DNA of 64,000 bases from Macquaria australasica (Eukaryota > Chordata > Actinopteri > Centrarchiformes > Percichthyidae): NCBI GenBank assembly GCA_005408345.1, contig SEMN01000046.1, positions 1,240,001-1,304,000 of the forward strand. The letters run 5' to 3'. Made by a program: the position numbers and the translations under genes. Of this stretch, positions 52,030 to 64,000 are shown piece by piece (position 1 is the first letter of the stretch; each line of letters opens with the position of its first letter). Under the pieces are notes generated by a model. That model was not told the DNA's origin. It ran no database searches and saw nothing but the letters and a program-made list of their open reading frames with translations.

Positions 52030-52670
52030 GATGCACCCACGCACACAAGGTCCCCACTTTTGGCATCATTGCTCCCTCCCAGCTTTGCTTGGAGGGCACT
52101 AAAAGGCCAGGGAAGCCCAATGTACATCTCCTTCAGTGTTTCTCTGTGTGTGGTTTTATCAGTGTTTCTTTGTGCTGACTGTTCAGGCTGTATATCTGGC
52201 CGGGCTCCAGTTCCCAGGCCGAGCTGCCCCGGAGTCCACTTGGGTCTCTGGAGCTCTGGGAAGCCCAGAGGGGCAGTGGGAAGGTTGCGACCCCTCACGA
52301 TCTCCAGCTCAGCCCCGGGGGGATTGGAGTGTTGGTCTCACAGTAGGACTGATGTCATATCTCAGCACAAACAAGAACGTCTGACAAATGTGACAGCTGC
52401 TGCTCCGTCTGATGGATGAGCAGATGAGTACCCACATCTTTCAACGTGAGATGAAAATGTGAAATGTCTTCTCTTTCTCTGGGGTCCAGGTCCATTAAAG
52501 TATACTAGTATCATTATCCTAATGGGACGCATCAGAAAAGACTCTGACAGATTTAGGCCTGTTCATAGGAGGCTAAACTTCAGTAAATGTCAGAGCTGTT
52601 TTTAGGTAGTTTGGTCCAAATCCAATTCAAGTCCCAAGTTCTTTAGAGCAAATTCAAGTTAAAAAAAAGT

Positions 52671-53190
52671 TCAGTTTTGGGAAATACACTTATTGGCTTT
52701 CTTGCCAAGAGTTAGATGAGAAGATCGATACCACTCTCATGTAACTAGAGCTAGTTAGCGGTTAGCTTAGCTTATCATAAAGACCGGAAACAGAAGGAAA
52801 CACTTTGCTCTGTCCAAAGGTAACAAAATCCGCCTACCAGCACCTCTAAAGCTCACTAATTAACACATTTCGCTCATTTGTTTAATCTGTGTAAAAATGA
52901 CAAGCTGTTGTTTTACGTGGTTATGTCCAGGACTATTTCTTGACCGGAAGCAGTGACTTCCTGGAGCCTTATCACCACCGTGAGGTTGCTAATTGCAAGT
53001 CAAGCTGCTAGTCTCATCAAGTCTAAGTCTATTTCTAACATAAATGAGACCAAGTTCTTGTATCTGTATAATCTGTAAAGGAACTAGTAAAGTACAGTAG
53101 CTGTCAAGTAAAAAGTACTATATTTTCCTCTGAAATGTAGCTCTCTCGGAAACAGATTTGCTGTAGCCTGAAATGTAAAAGTTTAAGAGA
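52671..53190. repeat. composite teleost interspersed repeat
   Basis: The part 52671-52990 (GGGAAATACACTTATT..., GCCAAGAGTTAGATGAGAAG..., TGTCCAAAGGTAACAAAATC...) matches a noncoding repeat I recall as common across percomorph genomes. The part 53080-53190 resembles the CAGTGGTGGAA-type elements at 61.5 and 63.2 kb (AGTAAAAAGTACTATATTTTC, CTCTGAAATGTAG). I cannot assign the transposon class from sequence alone, and exact ends are uncertain. Confidence 0.65.
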
Positions 53191-53645
53191 ATGAAACGGA
53201 GGTGAATGGCATCCTCATGCTGCTATCTTTGAAAGGCTATCAAATATTGCACATAGTATCCCTGCAATGTAATCCCCATACCAGGTTTCCCTTCTCTTGG
53301 AAGACTAATGACGCAATTACACTTAGGAAAGCCCTTGACGAGGGCAGAGCAGTTTTTTATGATGGGTTCCTGCCATTATTGAACTTTCCAAGTACGCTCT
53401 TCTCTCTGTTCCACAAAGTCCGGACAGGGAGCTATACAGTACAGACAGAAAGGGGACAAAAACAGGAGGAGCCCTGCTCGCACTGTTATTGCACCACTGT
53501 GGGGAAAAAACACACATTCCAGGAAATCTCCCACTTCCTGCCTCCAGCCTCCTGACTCCAGCGAGCCTGCTGTCCTCATACCTGACTGGCTGGGGAGCCT
53601 CTCTGGCCTGGAGCATGGTCATAAAATCAGACCAATAAGTAGAAG

Positions 53646-53703
53646 GAGGAGAGGAGAGGAGAGGAGAGGAGAGGAGAGGAGAGGAGAGGAGAGGAGAGGA
53701 GGA
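53646..53703. repeat. (GAGGA)n pentanucleotide tandem repeat
   Basis: About eleven near-perfect GAGGA units forming a purine-only block on the plus strand. Confidence 0.93.
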
Positions 53704-56152
53704 AAGGGGGATTCCTAATGCAAGAAGATAGAGCAGGAGAGGCTGACAAACACTGGGCATCACAATACTGAAAAAAGCAGAACCAAACCACAGACACACA
53801 AGAGGGCAGTAACGGGAGTGGGGGTCTTGAGCAGCTTGTGTAATGCCTCACTGTTTACATCCAAGATAAGAAGGTCACGTATCAGAGAAAGTGCACACTG
53901 TTGAGATCAACTTGAAAGGACATTATCTCTACCGTGAGTGTGTGAGAGGGAGAGACAGAGACAGAGGGGGTGAGTTCAGAGCACAGTCAGACACTGAGAG
54001 GATTCATACTGGCTGAAAGACAAGCGTGATGCAACAGGACCATCTTGCACTGGCTTCCAGAGAAAGAGTGATTTCATATTTCAGACCGTAAAGAGACGAT
54101 CTGCTTTCTTGTCAGCTGGAAACAAGTAAACAGAGGAGAGGAGACTCGTCATTTCACCCAGTGAGAGGAGTACCAGCTGTGGAGCCAAACTCTCCAGTGG
54201 AAAGTCATTGCGTAAAAATAAAAAAAATGGAGAGGATGTTTCCTGCTACCATATCTGGATCAAATGTGTCAGTACATCCATACCCAGTTCTTGTTTGTGC
54301 ATTCTTCCTGTATTATGCACGGGTATGCACACAGAGCGTTTCACTGTATGTTTGTGTGCGGTTGGTGGGTTTGTGTTTCTAAAGCATACTGCCCAGTAGA
54401 GGGCAGAGTTCATAAACCGCTGTGTTTATCCAGAGTCAGCAGAGGTTTTAGCCAGACCCGGCCAGAGCAACAAAACGCATGAGCTTGGATTTATGGTGCA
54501 GGGTCAGGATGATCTGCAATAACTCAATAAAACCTAAGAATGATCAATCAAAGTAGCTTAAATGGGTCATTTAAGAGCAGTGGCAAGGCACTCAGTAAGT
54601 GCAGAAGTTTGATAGGTATTTAATGAGGCAACAGACCAGCAGATGAGTGTCTGTGGATCCAGTAGTAGCAACAACAAAAACACAGATAGATGCCAGGCCT
54701 TCTCTCATAACACACACAGCTGCATCTTCTTTTTCTCTTTCTTTTCTTTTTCTTTTCTCTGTCTCTTCTTCGGTCAACTGAACCCTTTGTTCAGACAGCC
54801 ACATGAAAGCTCTGTCTGGCTCTCTCCTTCTCTCTCTCTCCCTCTTCTCTTATGTCATGTCTCTGCTCCCCTCAGATCTATTGTCCTGGCTGTTGTTGAG
54901 CTCTCCCTCTTTCTCTCTCTGGACAGGGTGACATCATTAGTTTCCAGTAAAGTCCAGCTCTGCAGACCGTGATCCCCTCCCCTCCTCCACACTCCACATT
55001 ACACACACAGCTGAACCTGCAAACCTAACCAAGGACATACTTCTAGGAAAAGCTGCTCAAAGTTTCATTCGCACCAAATCCACCAAATCATATTTATGTA
55101 CAGACAAGTTTAGGCCAATCAGAAATTGTGAAACAGACTTATCCATATGTGGTCAGTTGGACCGTTGCGCTAAAGCGAGGATAATCCTCTCTGGAGCTAT
55201 GATGACTCAGATGGCATGCTGGTAGTTAAGGTACTTTCAGGTGTCTCTGCATTTAGAAGAGTTGCGATAAATAAGACAAGTACCAGCAAACACACACACA
55301 CACACACAACACCCCCCTCCCCTTCATGGGGCCCCCAACCCTGACCCCCCTAGATCTAAGCCCTGCTAAGCCTTGAATGAATCGGTCTGGACTGGCTCGG
55401 TTGTCTGTCTGACCCCCTGCTAATGAGAGATGGACCATCTGTTGCCCAACAGATACATGCTACCTTAAAGTTGTCACATATGCAACAAAAACAGCACACA
55501 GCATCAATGAATCCGGTAACACTGGTGACAAAACTCGAAATCACACCAGAAAACGACACAGCAGACTTGTTCATTCATCACATCAGAATGTGCAAAATCA
55601 CACTCACTTCAACCATCACGCTATTTCAGTTTTTACTTTATATATACAGTACATGTACATCACTTATTTTCCTTCCATTTAATTTATGTCACTTCTGGGG
55701 GATATTACGCTGCCGTCTGCAGTGCTGTTAGTGTTAAATCGAAGTGTGAAGCATGTGCGTTGCAGGAAATGAAACTGCGTACATGATGCACACAACAACA
55801 CACACATCGGAGCTGCTGCAGAAAACAGGCAGTAGCTGTACTGTAGCACAAAAACAAGCACAGCTGTTGCCATAACACCAACCAAAATATAAGATATTTA
55901 CTCAAAAACAATATGGACACATTAAAGACTGTGTAAAGTTGTTATATATATATAAAAATATATGTTGCTTAATCAAACACAGGATGTATTATCTGTACTA
56001 AAGTGAGTGTATTTCTTTGTGTTTGACCTCAGTAGATTTATTATTATAGTTAGTAATCTGCTGACATACAGAATGTGTGAGTGCCTGTCGTGTGGACACC
56101 AGCAGCCTCCAGCTTCACAGACTAATGCCATACACACTCACACTCACACACA

Positions 56153-56157
<5 letters not shown>

Positions 56158-56219
<62 letters not shown>
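56158..56219. repeat. compound (CT)n(CA)n microsatellite
   Basis: About 14 CT units run straight into about 17 CA units. Shorter CA/TG runs follow at 56320-56336, 56378-56392 and 56485-56503. Confidence 0.93.
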
Positions 56220-56223
<4 letters not shown>

Positions 56224-58599
56224 GCTAATACACACATCACAATGTCAGCTTGATCCTAGTCATGCGTTCTGGCTAATACTGCGAGCCCTGCCTGAGCGGG
56301 AAAAGGAATAGAGAATTTTGTGTGTGTGTGTGTGTTTGGTGGGGGCACCTTGCTAACGCACACAAACTCACTCACTCATACACACACACACACAGAGCTG
56401 CCACACCATAAAAAAACAAACCAAATCAAGGATGGTGCTGCTGCACATATTGCCTTCTGCTTCCTACCAACCCACCCCTAAATACACACACACACACACA
56501 CACAGCCTCAAAACACACACCCATCTCCATATGGTGCGATGAGTTTCTGCCCCAGTTGAGCGAGCTGCTCCCGTGGTGTTGTTGCGCTGGGATGGACGCT
56601 CGGGTGACAGGGACAATGCCCACAGTATTGACTTTTCACACCAGTCCTATTATGCAACCTAATTAGGCCCAAGATCACAATATGAACCTCTACAGAGCTG
56701 CAGGCAACTAGACAACTTGACACACTGGGGGTCACCCAAGTGTGTAAACACCATCTTAAGTGGACGGGGACCTGGATTTTAGAGAAAAGAGAAGTCTGGT
56801 AGTTCGTGAATTGTGCAATTTGAGACAAAAGAAAGGACAGAAATGACGGGACTGAAGTACATTACTGTCCCTCCACTTGTGTCCTGTATTGTTGGTGCTT
56901 ACTGGGTCAATCAATAAAACCATTCCTTTCCATATTCACTGAATGGTGCTCCCCAGCTGTGCCATATATAAACTAACTTGTAAGATTTATAAGATTGTAA
57001 GACATTATAGAATTGTACCCATACAGTTTTATATTCATTTACAGGCAAAAGCACTAAGAACTTTGCCGGATGAATGAATCACTGAACCGTCATCAAAAAA
57101 CAAGCAAGAATCAGAACTGTAGGAATGGAAACAAGTGAAACGTCACTGAGCGTCAGCCTGAAACGTGCACTTCTCTGTTCAAAAAGACAAGAAAGAGGAA
57201 GGAAGAGTGCTAGCTCAGCTTTCTTACTTTTTTCAATGGAAAACACGGCATCATCGAAAATGTCCCCCCCTCTTCCTTTGTCCCTGTTTTCCCTGTAGAA
57301 AACCACTTCTGCATTTCCAGCATATGACCCGCTGAGGTTATTGAACTACCCTGCTGGTTATTGTAAGCCAACGGGTGTGAGGTAGCAGCTAATATTCCCT
57401 CTACTGGAGTTTTTAATTGATCAGCCAGCGGCTTAATTACATTGCCCTGTCACTGACACAGAGAGACTGCACACTTCTAACACGCAGTAAGAGCAGTAAA
57501 ATGTACTGTGATAACCCACTGAGATGTGTGCAGTTGTCAACACTCTCACTTCTGTGCAACTGGGTTCAAACCCGGTCATGTCCTTTGTTATTCCTTCTCG
57601 TGACACATCTTGCAACACGACGAATAATTCAATTTAAAAGATGCACTTGCGTTGTCTAAGTTTATTCTTTGTGATTTATTATCATCAATTTCAGATGCTT
57701 TATCTTCATGTCAATCCCCACGTCCCTCAGCTTGTGTGAACGGAGACTCATGTGGGAGTCTCAGTGTCCTCAGTGGACTGCTGATAACGACTGACACCTC
57801 AGCACCCCTCCCTCGTCCCTGACCTGAACTGTGGACCTGACAGCTGTCCATAAGTGCACAGCAGAGTGATTACAGCGAGGTAATCAGTCCAATAACCGCC
57901 TTTATGACTGGCATGGTTTCATAACCTCATGCAGGTTGGGAAAAAGTTAACTGACATGAGAGTGAGGAACACCTGAGAGCAGTAAAGCCAAAGTCTTGCA
58001 AGTCAGCGAGAGCCAGCTGATGGACCTACAATATAACACGCGACGAGGTCATGCAATTATTGCTTTTTATCGCAAAAATGAATCTACTTGCTTGAGGTTT
58101 TTTGTTTTTTGTGCTATTTTTTTGTCACAAAATCTTGGTTTGGGAAGCTGCTGCAAAAGGCAGGACCCAAGTAGATGAAACAACTTTCACTTGAAGTTCC
58201 ACGACAACACCACTGAGGGTTTTGTTTATTCTTACATAACTTTATTGAAGATAGTTATCCCTCTATATAATCGCCCGTATTGCCCTCCAGCCCAGCTGTG
58301 AAAAACAGTCACAAGGATGAGTTTTTGACACACAGTGTGATGCATGTAAGCTGAGCCTTGCTTTGGCTACAGCATTCAGAGAGTGTCAGCCTCTGTAAGC
58401 TAACCTCCAGTCTTCTTAGCCCTCGAAACAATTGGCGGAAACAGTGCTGCGAGATGGGAGGACACGTCAGCCAGGATGTCAGATAGGCAGCGAGGAGGAG
58501 GATCTCCCAATACTTGGACTCAAAACATACATGCAAGCTTCCACAGCGTGACTAGTCATCTGATAGAAATTCACATAGATGAAGTATTACCGTAAATTG

Positions 58600-58770
58600 G
58601 GTTATTCTCATAATAATTATAATGGGTTTTTGGGGGCTACTGAATTGATCCCTGTTGGAAAATGTTCTTTTGCTGTACTGGAGCAGGTGGGGTTCAGTGT
58701 CTTGCTCAAGGACACTTCAGCAGCGTGGTTTTCGGTCCTCAGTCTCTCTACTCACTAAATCTCCACGTGC
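58600..58770. repeat. SINE/MITE-like repeat fragment
   Basis: It contains GGGTTCAGTGTCTTGCTCAA and GGACACTTCAGCA, words I recall from abundant short repeats of fish genomes. Boundaries and class are unknown; I see no pol III A/B box pair. Confidence 0.4.
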
Positions 58771-59898
58771 CATTTATAAACACCAATAGTGCGCACATGC
58801 AAACATTTAGCCACAACTAAGCTGGAATAAGTCGTCGCTGCAGGTTGTTTTTCTGGTAATCACACCGTTATGAGGAATCTGCAACCTCACAAACGAACAA
58901 AATACAGGTAAATAAACCGAAACGCACGTACGCTGACATGAAGTGTAATGTAAGCAACATTTTTGTCATGCTCTTCCTTTGGCTGACACATATTAAAGTT
59001 ATTATGGCGTTTCTGAAGTAAAGTGAGTAATGCCTCTTCTGTGAACTCAGCAAAACTGTGCTCACACACACACACACACACACAGTGACCAATAAGCGGT
59101 AGTTACTCTAATTACTGCTTTTCACAAGAGGTCAGCTGCCCTCTCATCTGTGCCCCCAAAGGTTACTGTCTAGTTTGCTTTATTGCACAATGAGCTGTCG
59201 ACTTATTGCATAAAATCACACTGAGTCAAGGTCACACAGAGGAACTGAAATGCAATAATTTGAGAAATGGCAAACCAATCAAACTGACAAGTTGTGAATG
59301 TTTTTGATTTGGCTTCAAAATGACCCTCAGTTACTGTAAATTACAGTGGTGGTTTATGTCACTACCAGTTAGCTATCCATGTGACCCCCAGCTGGGCCAG
59401 AACTGCTGAGTCCAGAACAGCCACAGATTTGCTGTGATTTAGTCTTCGGCTGTAGACAAATACCTTTCTTTCCCTCATGCAGACACATTTTCCTTTCCTA
59501 TCACTCTCCCCTGTTTCTCACAATCACCGCAGACACCCAGCAAACAGACCTTGGAGGAGTCACAAACCAATGCTCCTCACTGCGTATCTTTAACTGTTTA
59601 TAATTCCTAGCTTCTTTTCTCAGTGAATTGTTTTTTATGTTTAATCTTATTCCTTTTACTGCCCCCCAAACATTCTCCACTTCACTTTCCATTCACATCC
59701 TTGAATCTATCAAAACCTTTGACACCAAACAACACTGGAACGCCTCACACACGCTCCAAACAACAGAAGGCACAGGAAGGTCATTCATGCCAACATCTGC
59801 CAGATTGTTTAGCAGTACATGTGCTTCCCAGAAATAAAAAACAGATCTCAACAAACAGTAAGAGGTGGACAGACACAATTAGTCTGCAATGTACTGAC

Positions 59899-60057
59899 CC
59901 AGTGGCGCGGGCTGCTCTCTGGGGAGCGAGGCTGGTACCTCTGCAGGGCGACACCGCCTTCCCCCTCCAGCAGTAAGGTGCAGTCCAGGTCTGGACAGTG
60001 GTGGTGGGGACCCGCAGGCCAAGGCAGCAGGGTGGCCAGAGGGTAGTGGGAGATCAT
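59899..60057 (-). CDS. rgl1: candidate alternative first coding exon of rgl1 (long isoform)
   Basis: A minus-strand frame starts at an ATG with A at -3 (TCAGAATGA), preceded in frame by a stop at 60192-60190 and no other ATG. It encodes 53 residues beginning MISHYPLATLLPWPAG and ends at a good donor, CACTGG|GTCAGT. The phase is 0, matching rgl1 exon 2 at 47520, so splicing would give 811 aa instead of 767. Upstream codons lack stops only back to 60192. The segment is GC-rich, with third-position G/C bias like a real exon. Mammalian RGL1 also has a longer isoform (about 803 aa from memory), but I could not compare its N-terminus. A competing donor (AG|GTACCA at 59938) would be out of phase. 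Confidence 0.5.
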
Positions 60058-60589
60058 TCTGACCGCCTGGACCAGCGGCAGGGGTGACAGGGATGGCAGG
60101 GCATACTCCAGTATGGATGGCAGAGTGGATGGAGACGTGTTCAGTGGAAGCAGCAGAAATCTGGAGCGGGGGTCTTCAAGTGATGACGATCAGGATGATT
60201 TGAGATTTGATTTAGGATCAACTCCTTCAGGTCTTGATTGTCAGATGTTTTGGCCACCTCCTCCTCTCTCCTCTGTCTGGTTGTAGACTGGACTTGTCTT
60301 CAGCTCAGAGGTGTGACTAATGATAACTCTCCTCTCAAGTTGTCCACCTCAGTCTTCTCCTTTCCTGTTTCGTTCCTTTCTCCCACCCACCACATACAGT
60401 TTCTTCCTCTCTTCAATTTTTTCCCCCCTCTCTCTGCGAGCGTGGAGCTTGGCTTGCAAACAGCTCTCAACCACATGAGTGATTAAAGTCTATTGTCTCT
60501 CTCTCTCTTTCTCCCTCCCCTCTCTCTCGCCCTCTACATTCATCCCGGCCAGAAGGGGAGGAGTTATCACTTGGTCGGCCCGGCCCCCC

Positions 60590-60599
60590 CTAAAAATAA
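60590..60599 (+). promoter_or_regulatory. MEF2-consensus site upstream of rgl1 alternative exon
   Basis: CTAAAAATAA matches YTAWWWWTAR exactly and lies next to a CCCGGCCCC block, about 530 bp upstream of the candidate alternative start. A single ten-base match can occur by chance. Confidence 0.3.
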
Positions 60600-61434
60600 A
60601 AACTACCCACTGACTAACGAGAGTTTGACTGTGGAAGAATGTGAAGAAAAGGAAAGAAAGACAGGAAAGCTGAGATAGAGGGGAGGATGTTGTGGAAGAG
60701 GTTCTAAGAATTACTAACAATAGCAGATATTTTCCATGATGGATGGACGTCTGGCCTCATTTACGTCCTGCTGAATCCCAAACTGCACTTCAAACAGATT
60801 TCAAATCTTATTCTCATTGTTTTGAGTCATTGCCATTGATGGATTTTGCCATAATTTGTCCCTAAAGCCATTTCAAACCCCCTCCTTCTTTTCAAATGTG
60901 TTGCTGGAAGGCAGTCCTGTGTTTGTAAAACGTGATAACGAGATGTTTTTTTGCATTAAACTTAACAAGTTCAGGTGTTCAGATGTGCGGATGGCTCCAT
61001 AAAGTTACTGATTCAGCTCTCTGTTAAGCAGCACAGCTTGGTGACAATTGTGACAGGAGGTCAAAAGTCAAACCATAATAAATGTGTAACAATTATGGAG
61101 AGCATGCGCGCGTGTGCGTGCGTGTTTGTGTGATCGAGTTTAGGGTAGGAGTAAGAACCAGTCATGTGTAAAACACTGCCGTTGTTGAGAAGAGGATTAT
61201 CTGGGACCAGGCACACACACACACACACGCACACGCACACACACAGTAGATGTAGATTCAGCAGTTTATATTGTACATAAGGTGAAGAAAGTTGCTTCCT
61301 ACTGTTAGAAGCTGCAGTGTGAAGTCAGACTTTGTTTTCTCAGGTAAATAAACAGCCAGTGGGAAAACACCAATGTCAGAGAAACATCTGGTGAAGTTAC
61401 TTCATGGCAGAGGGACCTGGATCAACAACACACA

Positions 61435-61435
<1 letters not shown>

Positions 61436-61504
<69 letters not shown>
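61436..61504. repeat. (CA)n microsatellite, about 34 units
   Basis: The longest dinucleotide run in the window, uninterrupted from 61436. Directly followed by the repeat that starts at 61515. Confidence 0.95.
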
Positions 61505-61506
<2 letters not shown>

Positions 61507-61514
61507 TGCCACAC

Positions 61515-62040
61515 CAGTAGTGGAAAGTAATGTACTGTACTTGAGTAAAATGTTGATGTACTTGAGTATTTCCATTTCATGCTACTTTATACTTCTACTC
61601 CACTACATTTCAGAGGGAAATATTGTACTTCCAATACATCTTTTGTCACTAGTTACTTTTCACATTAAGATTTTACACACAAAAAAAACCTGATAAGCTA
61701 ATAAAATACAACACATTGTGGCCCCTTACAGAAACACAGTGTCTAGTTGGTGCCCCTGGTCACATCTCACATGTCTAGTAGCCGTTCCACTAAAGAGATG
61801 ATTCCCCTCTAAACTTCTCAGATGGTTTTATTTAAATAACTCTTCCAGGACTAATACATATCTGCATATTATCAGTCACAGGGTCTATTTTCTGGTGAAT
61901 TTACTTTTAATACTTGAAGTAAATTTTGCTGATAATACCTCTGTACTTTTAGTCAAGTAGGATTTGAAATGCTAGACGTGTAATGGAGTATTTTTACATT
62001 GTGGTATCTGTACTATAGCTTAAAGGATCTTCCACCACTG
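61515..62040. mobile_element. MITE-like element with CAGTGGTGGAA-type ends
   Basis: It starts CAGTAGTGGAAAGTAA and ends GATCTTCCACCACTG, so the outer 11 bases are inverted repeats with one mismatch. The interior has tandem TACTTGAGTA-type words and CCACTACATTTCAGAGGG, familiar from an abundant fish repeat. No transposase ORF is present. I did not find a clean target duplication, and a second CCACCACTG at 62055-62063 blurs the right end. Confidence 0.7.
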
Positions 62041-63186
62041 CTCCACTACTTGTCCCACCACTGGCAAACACCACACCAGTGGAGTGGTCTTTCAGTCACT
62101 GACAGCTCAGTACCAAAGAGAAAACACTGCTGTGGCATCAAGTAGCCTCCCCTGAGACTCGAGCTGTGTTGCGGACATGATTCAGACCTTCACTCTGACT
62201 CAGCATGACAAAATTCCTTTGAATTCTTAACACGCAGAAATGCAACGAGACTCCACCTAAAGTATGTTTATATTTAGTCACTGACTCATGCTTGGGGGCC
62301 ATGGATTAAAAAAAACCCAAACATTAAAATGCCTCTCTAATCATACCAGATAAATCAAGTTCAGCTGAAGTGTCTGAAGAAGAGGTCATTTGACCATGAC
62401 TCTCAGTGACTCCATGTGCCTATGGGACTGCTGGGAATGAATGGGAGCATGATAGGCAGGAAGAATGAGTAAACACGCTGCCTTGTCTTCTTGCTGTCTG
62501 GATGGACTTCCAGTGACCCAGCCTCCGCTCTCTGCCTTCCTCTCCCCCCCCCCTTCCTCCATTTCCTTTCTCTGTTGTTGAGTGTCGTGCTCCTTTTCTA
62601 AAAAACCTCCAATCACTTCACTTTAGCCCAGTTCAGCGGTCTTCACTGGACTGGTGCCTGACGTGTTGCCAAAGCAGTTTTAACAGTGATAGATATGAGG
62701 GATTGATTGACACAGAAACTGCCAAACATTAAGTTAGTAACATTATTTCTTTCTTTTCCCTTGTTCTTTTTTCTTTTCTATTAACTGCACCTACACCCAC
62801 ACATAGGTTTTATCGTTCAGTATCACTTGTTTTCATTGTTCGGTAAAATCCTCAGCGTTCCCTCCACTTTCCTTGCTTTTCTTCTCTGCCTCCGTGTGCT
62901 GACACAATCGCAGTGTGGCCAGCACTAGTTTACACAGCTGGGAAGCCAAAGCTCTCTAAACTCTGACAACACACACACACACACACTTTTATACACACTA
63001 CACACTCAAGATCCCCTCAGCCTGGGTGAATACAAACAAAAACCTCTCTCTCTTGCTCTCATTTCATTTTCTCCCTCACACAATCCCAAACAGTGTCACA
63101 CAAAAGGAGAAATCTCGATTGAACACAATAGTAAATACTATATAACTGAGCAGAATCTCATGCTGATACATGAGATTAAAAAAACA

Positions 63187-63640
63187 CAGTGGTGGAAGAA
63201 ATATTCAGATCGTTTTAAAGTATATGTAGCAATACCACAAGGGAAAAAAAGATTATTACCAGCCTCTGTCAGTGTTGTTTTATTATATACAATATTATTT
63301 GATTATTTTTACTGATGCATTATTGTGTTAGCAGCATTTTAATGCTGTAGCTGGTTGAGGTGGAGCTAAATCGAACTACTTTATACTTTTGACTCATTTA
63401 ATTAATCAAAATCCATCATGTTTTAGAAACCGGTCACATGTTCTGTATGTAAATATTAGTCTGAAAAGAAACTAGCTACTACAGCTGTCAGATAAATGTA
63501 GTGGAGTAAAAAGCACAATCTTTTCCTCTGAGTATAAGGTTGTCAAGTAAAGAGTATCCTACTAAATCCTAAACTAATCCTAAATCCTACTACTAAATAC
63601 AGTGCTAGAGTAAATGTAGGCTACTTATTTTCCATCACTG
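63187..63640. mobile_element. second CAGTGGTGGAA-type MITE-like element
   Basis: It starts CAGTGGTGGAAGAAATATTC and ends TTTTCCATCACTG, again with inverted ends. The flanks are AAAACA before and AAAACA after, a possible short target duplication, but A-rich DNA makes this weak. The interior shares CCTCTGAGTATAAGGTTGTC-type words with 53.1 kb, so the copies are related. Confidence 0.65.
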
Positions 63641-64000
63641 AAAACACACACGAACAACTAGAACAAGACAGGTGATAATGTCTGAGATTATACAAATAAG
63701 AACATTTTCTCATAAATTGAGCTTTTTCTTTCAGGCATGACACATCAGGCAGGCAGCAGCTGAGCTTCTGTGTCAGTTCACACTTTCTCAACTCCACAGT
63801 GCTCCCTGCTGGTTAACATGAGAACACAACACACACCATGAACTCAAAAATGTGTTTCTTCATTTTTTCTTCATGCTTAATCCTTTTCAGGGATTATTTT
63901 ATGAGGATTAGCATCAAATTAATAGATTATTCATTTTAAGATTAATTTCCTGTCTTTCCACTGGCTATAAATATTGCCGCTACAGTGCAGCCAGGGCCTT

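Larger units (their letters stand above)
50341..59898. other. upstream intergenic region, or first intron of long rgl1 isoform
   Basis: There is no supported gene. Contents are an unexplained 120-codon ORF (51198-50836, minus), a composite fish repeat (52671-53190), many microsatellites, a tRNA-T-arm-like palindrome near 57550-57570 and a repeat at 58600-58770. If the alternative exon at 60057-59899 is real, all of this is intron. Confidence 0.5.
60058..64000. other. upstream of rgl1 long exon; no further gene seen
   Basis: It contains a CTC/CT-rich stretch (60250-60540), a GC-rich block with a MEF2-like site at 60590-60599, microsatellites (61102-61130, 61210-61244, 61436-61504, 62966-62986) and two related MITE-like repeats at 61515-62040 and 63187-63640. 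No exon with supported splice sites is visible on either strand. Confidence 0.5.

Noticed and set aside
53646..53703. CRISPR-like array
   Set aside because: It is a simple pentanucleotide tandem repeat without spacers, in a vertebrate genome.
57540..57580. tRNA- or SINE-like B box (CTGGGTTCAAACCCGG)
   Set aside because: The T-arm-like palindrome has the wrong loop length, and I found no A box, acceptor stem or anticodon arm at the right distance on either strand.
59848..59938. donor AG|GTACCA at 59938 for the alternative rgl1 exon
   Set aside because: It leaves phase 2, incompatible with exon 2 at 47520; the later donor at 59899 is in phase and closer to consensus.

Overview
The window looks like nuclear DNA of a ray-finned fish, probably a percomorph-type teleost. 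It holds four spliced vertebrate protein-coding genes with GT-AG introns, short introns by vertebrate standards, many CA/CT microsatellites, and fish-type repeats (CR1/L2/Rex-like LINE 3' ends, hAT-like MITEs). I reconstructed every coding exon by joining splice sites with matching phase, and all four reading frames close. I see no operons, CRISPR arrays, rRNA or convincing tRNA genes.

Layout. (1) 1-12.9 kb, + strand: a perilipin, closest to plin3 (429 aa, 7 coding exons), with a probable noncoding first exon near 342 and a poly(A) signal at 12873. Two antisense, 5'-truncated LINE copies lie in its introns. (2) 13.0-20.7 kb, + strand: zfand5 (218 aa, A20 + AN1 zinc fingers). It starts only about 100-200 bp after the plin3 poly(A) signal and has a perfect CRE palindrome near its start. 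(3) 24.8-31.7 kb, + strand: abhd17a (321 aa serine hydrolase / protein depalmitoylase). (4) 38.4-60.1 kb, - strand: rgl1 (767 aa Ral guanine nucleotide exchange factor, 18 coding exons), convergent with abhd17a. I infer an alternative first coding exon about 10 kb upstream at 60057-59899, which would give an 811 aa isoform.

Intergenic space lies mainly at 20.7-24.8, 31.7-38.4, 50.3-59.9 and 60.2-64.0 kb. It is AT-rich, full of microsatellites, and carries several MITE-like repeats. The clearest is a complete hAT-type element at 36971-37309 with a perfect 8-bp target duplication.

Function. The four genes do not form a pathway: lipid droplet coat, ubiquitin/proteasome shuttle-type protein, depalmitoylase, Ral activation. 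One loose thematic link is that ABHD17 enzymes act on palmitoylated Ras-family proteins while RGL1 is a Ras effector that activates Ral; this is inference only. From recalled human positions, PLIN3 and ABHD17A map to 19p13, ZFAND5 to 9q21 and RGL1 to 1q25. These belong to an ancient set of duplicated chromosomes, so the block may preserve an ancestral linkage.

I did not find an obviously new biological system. The points most worth a second look are the rgl1 alternative N-terminus, the clustered GCTAACGTTAGC-type words near three gene starts, the very tight plin3-zfand5 junction, and an unexplained 120-codon ORF at 51198-50836.
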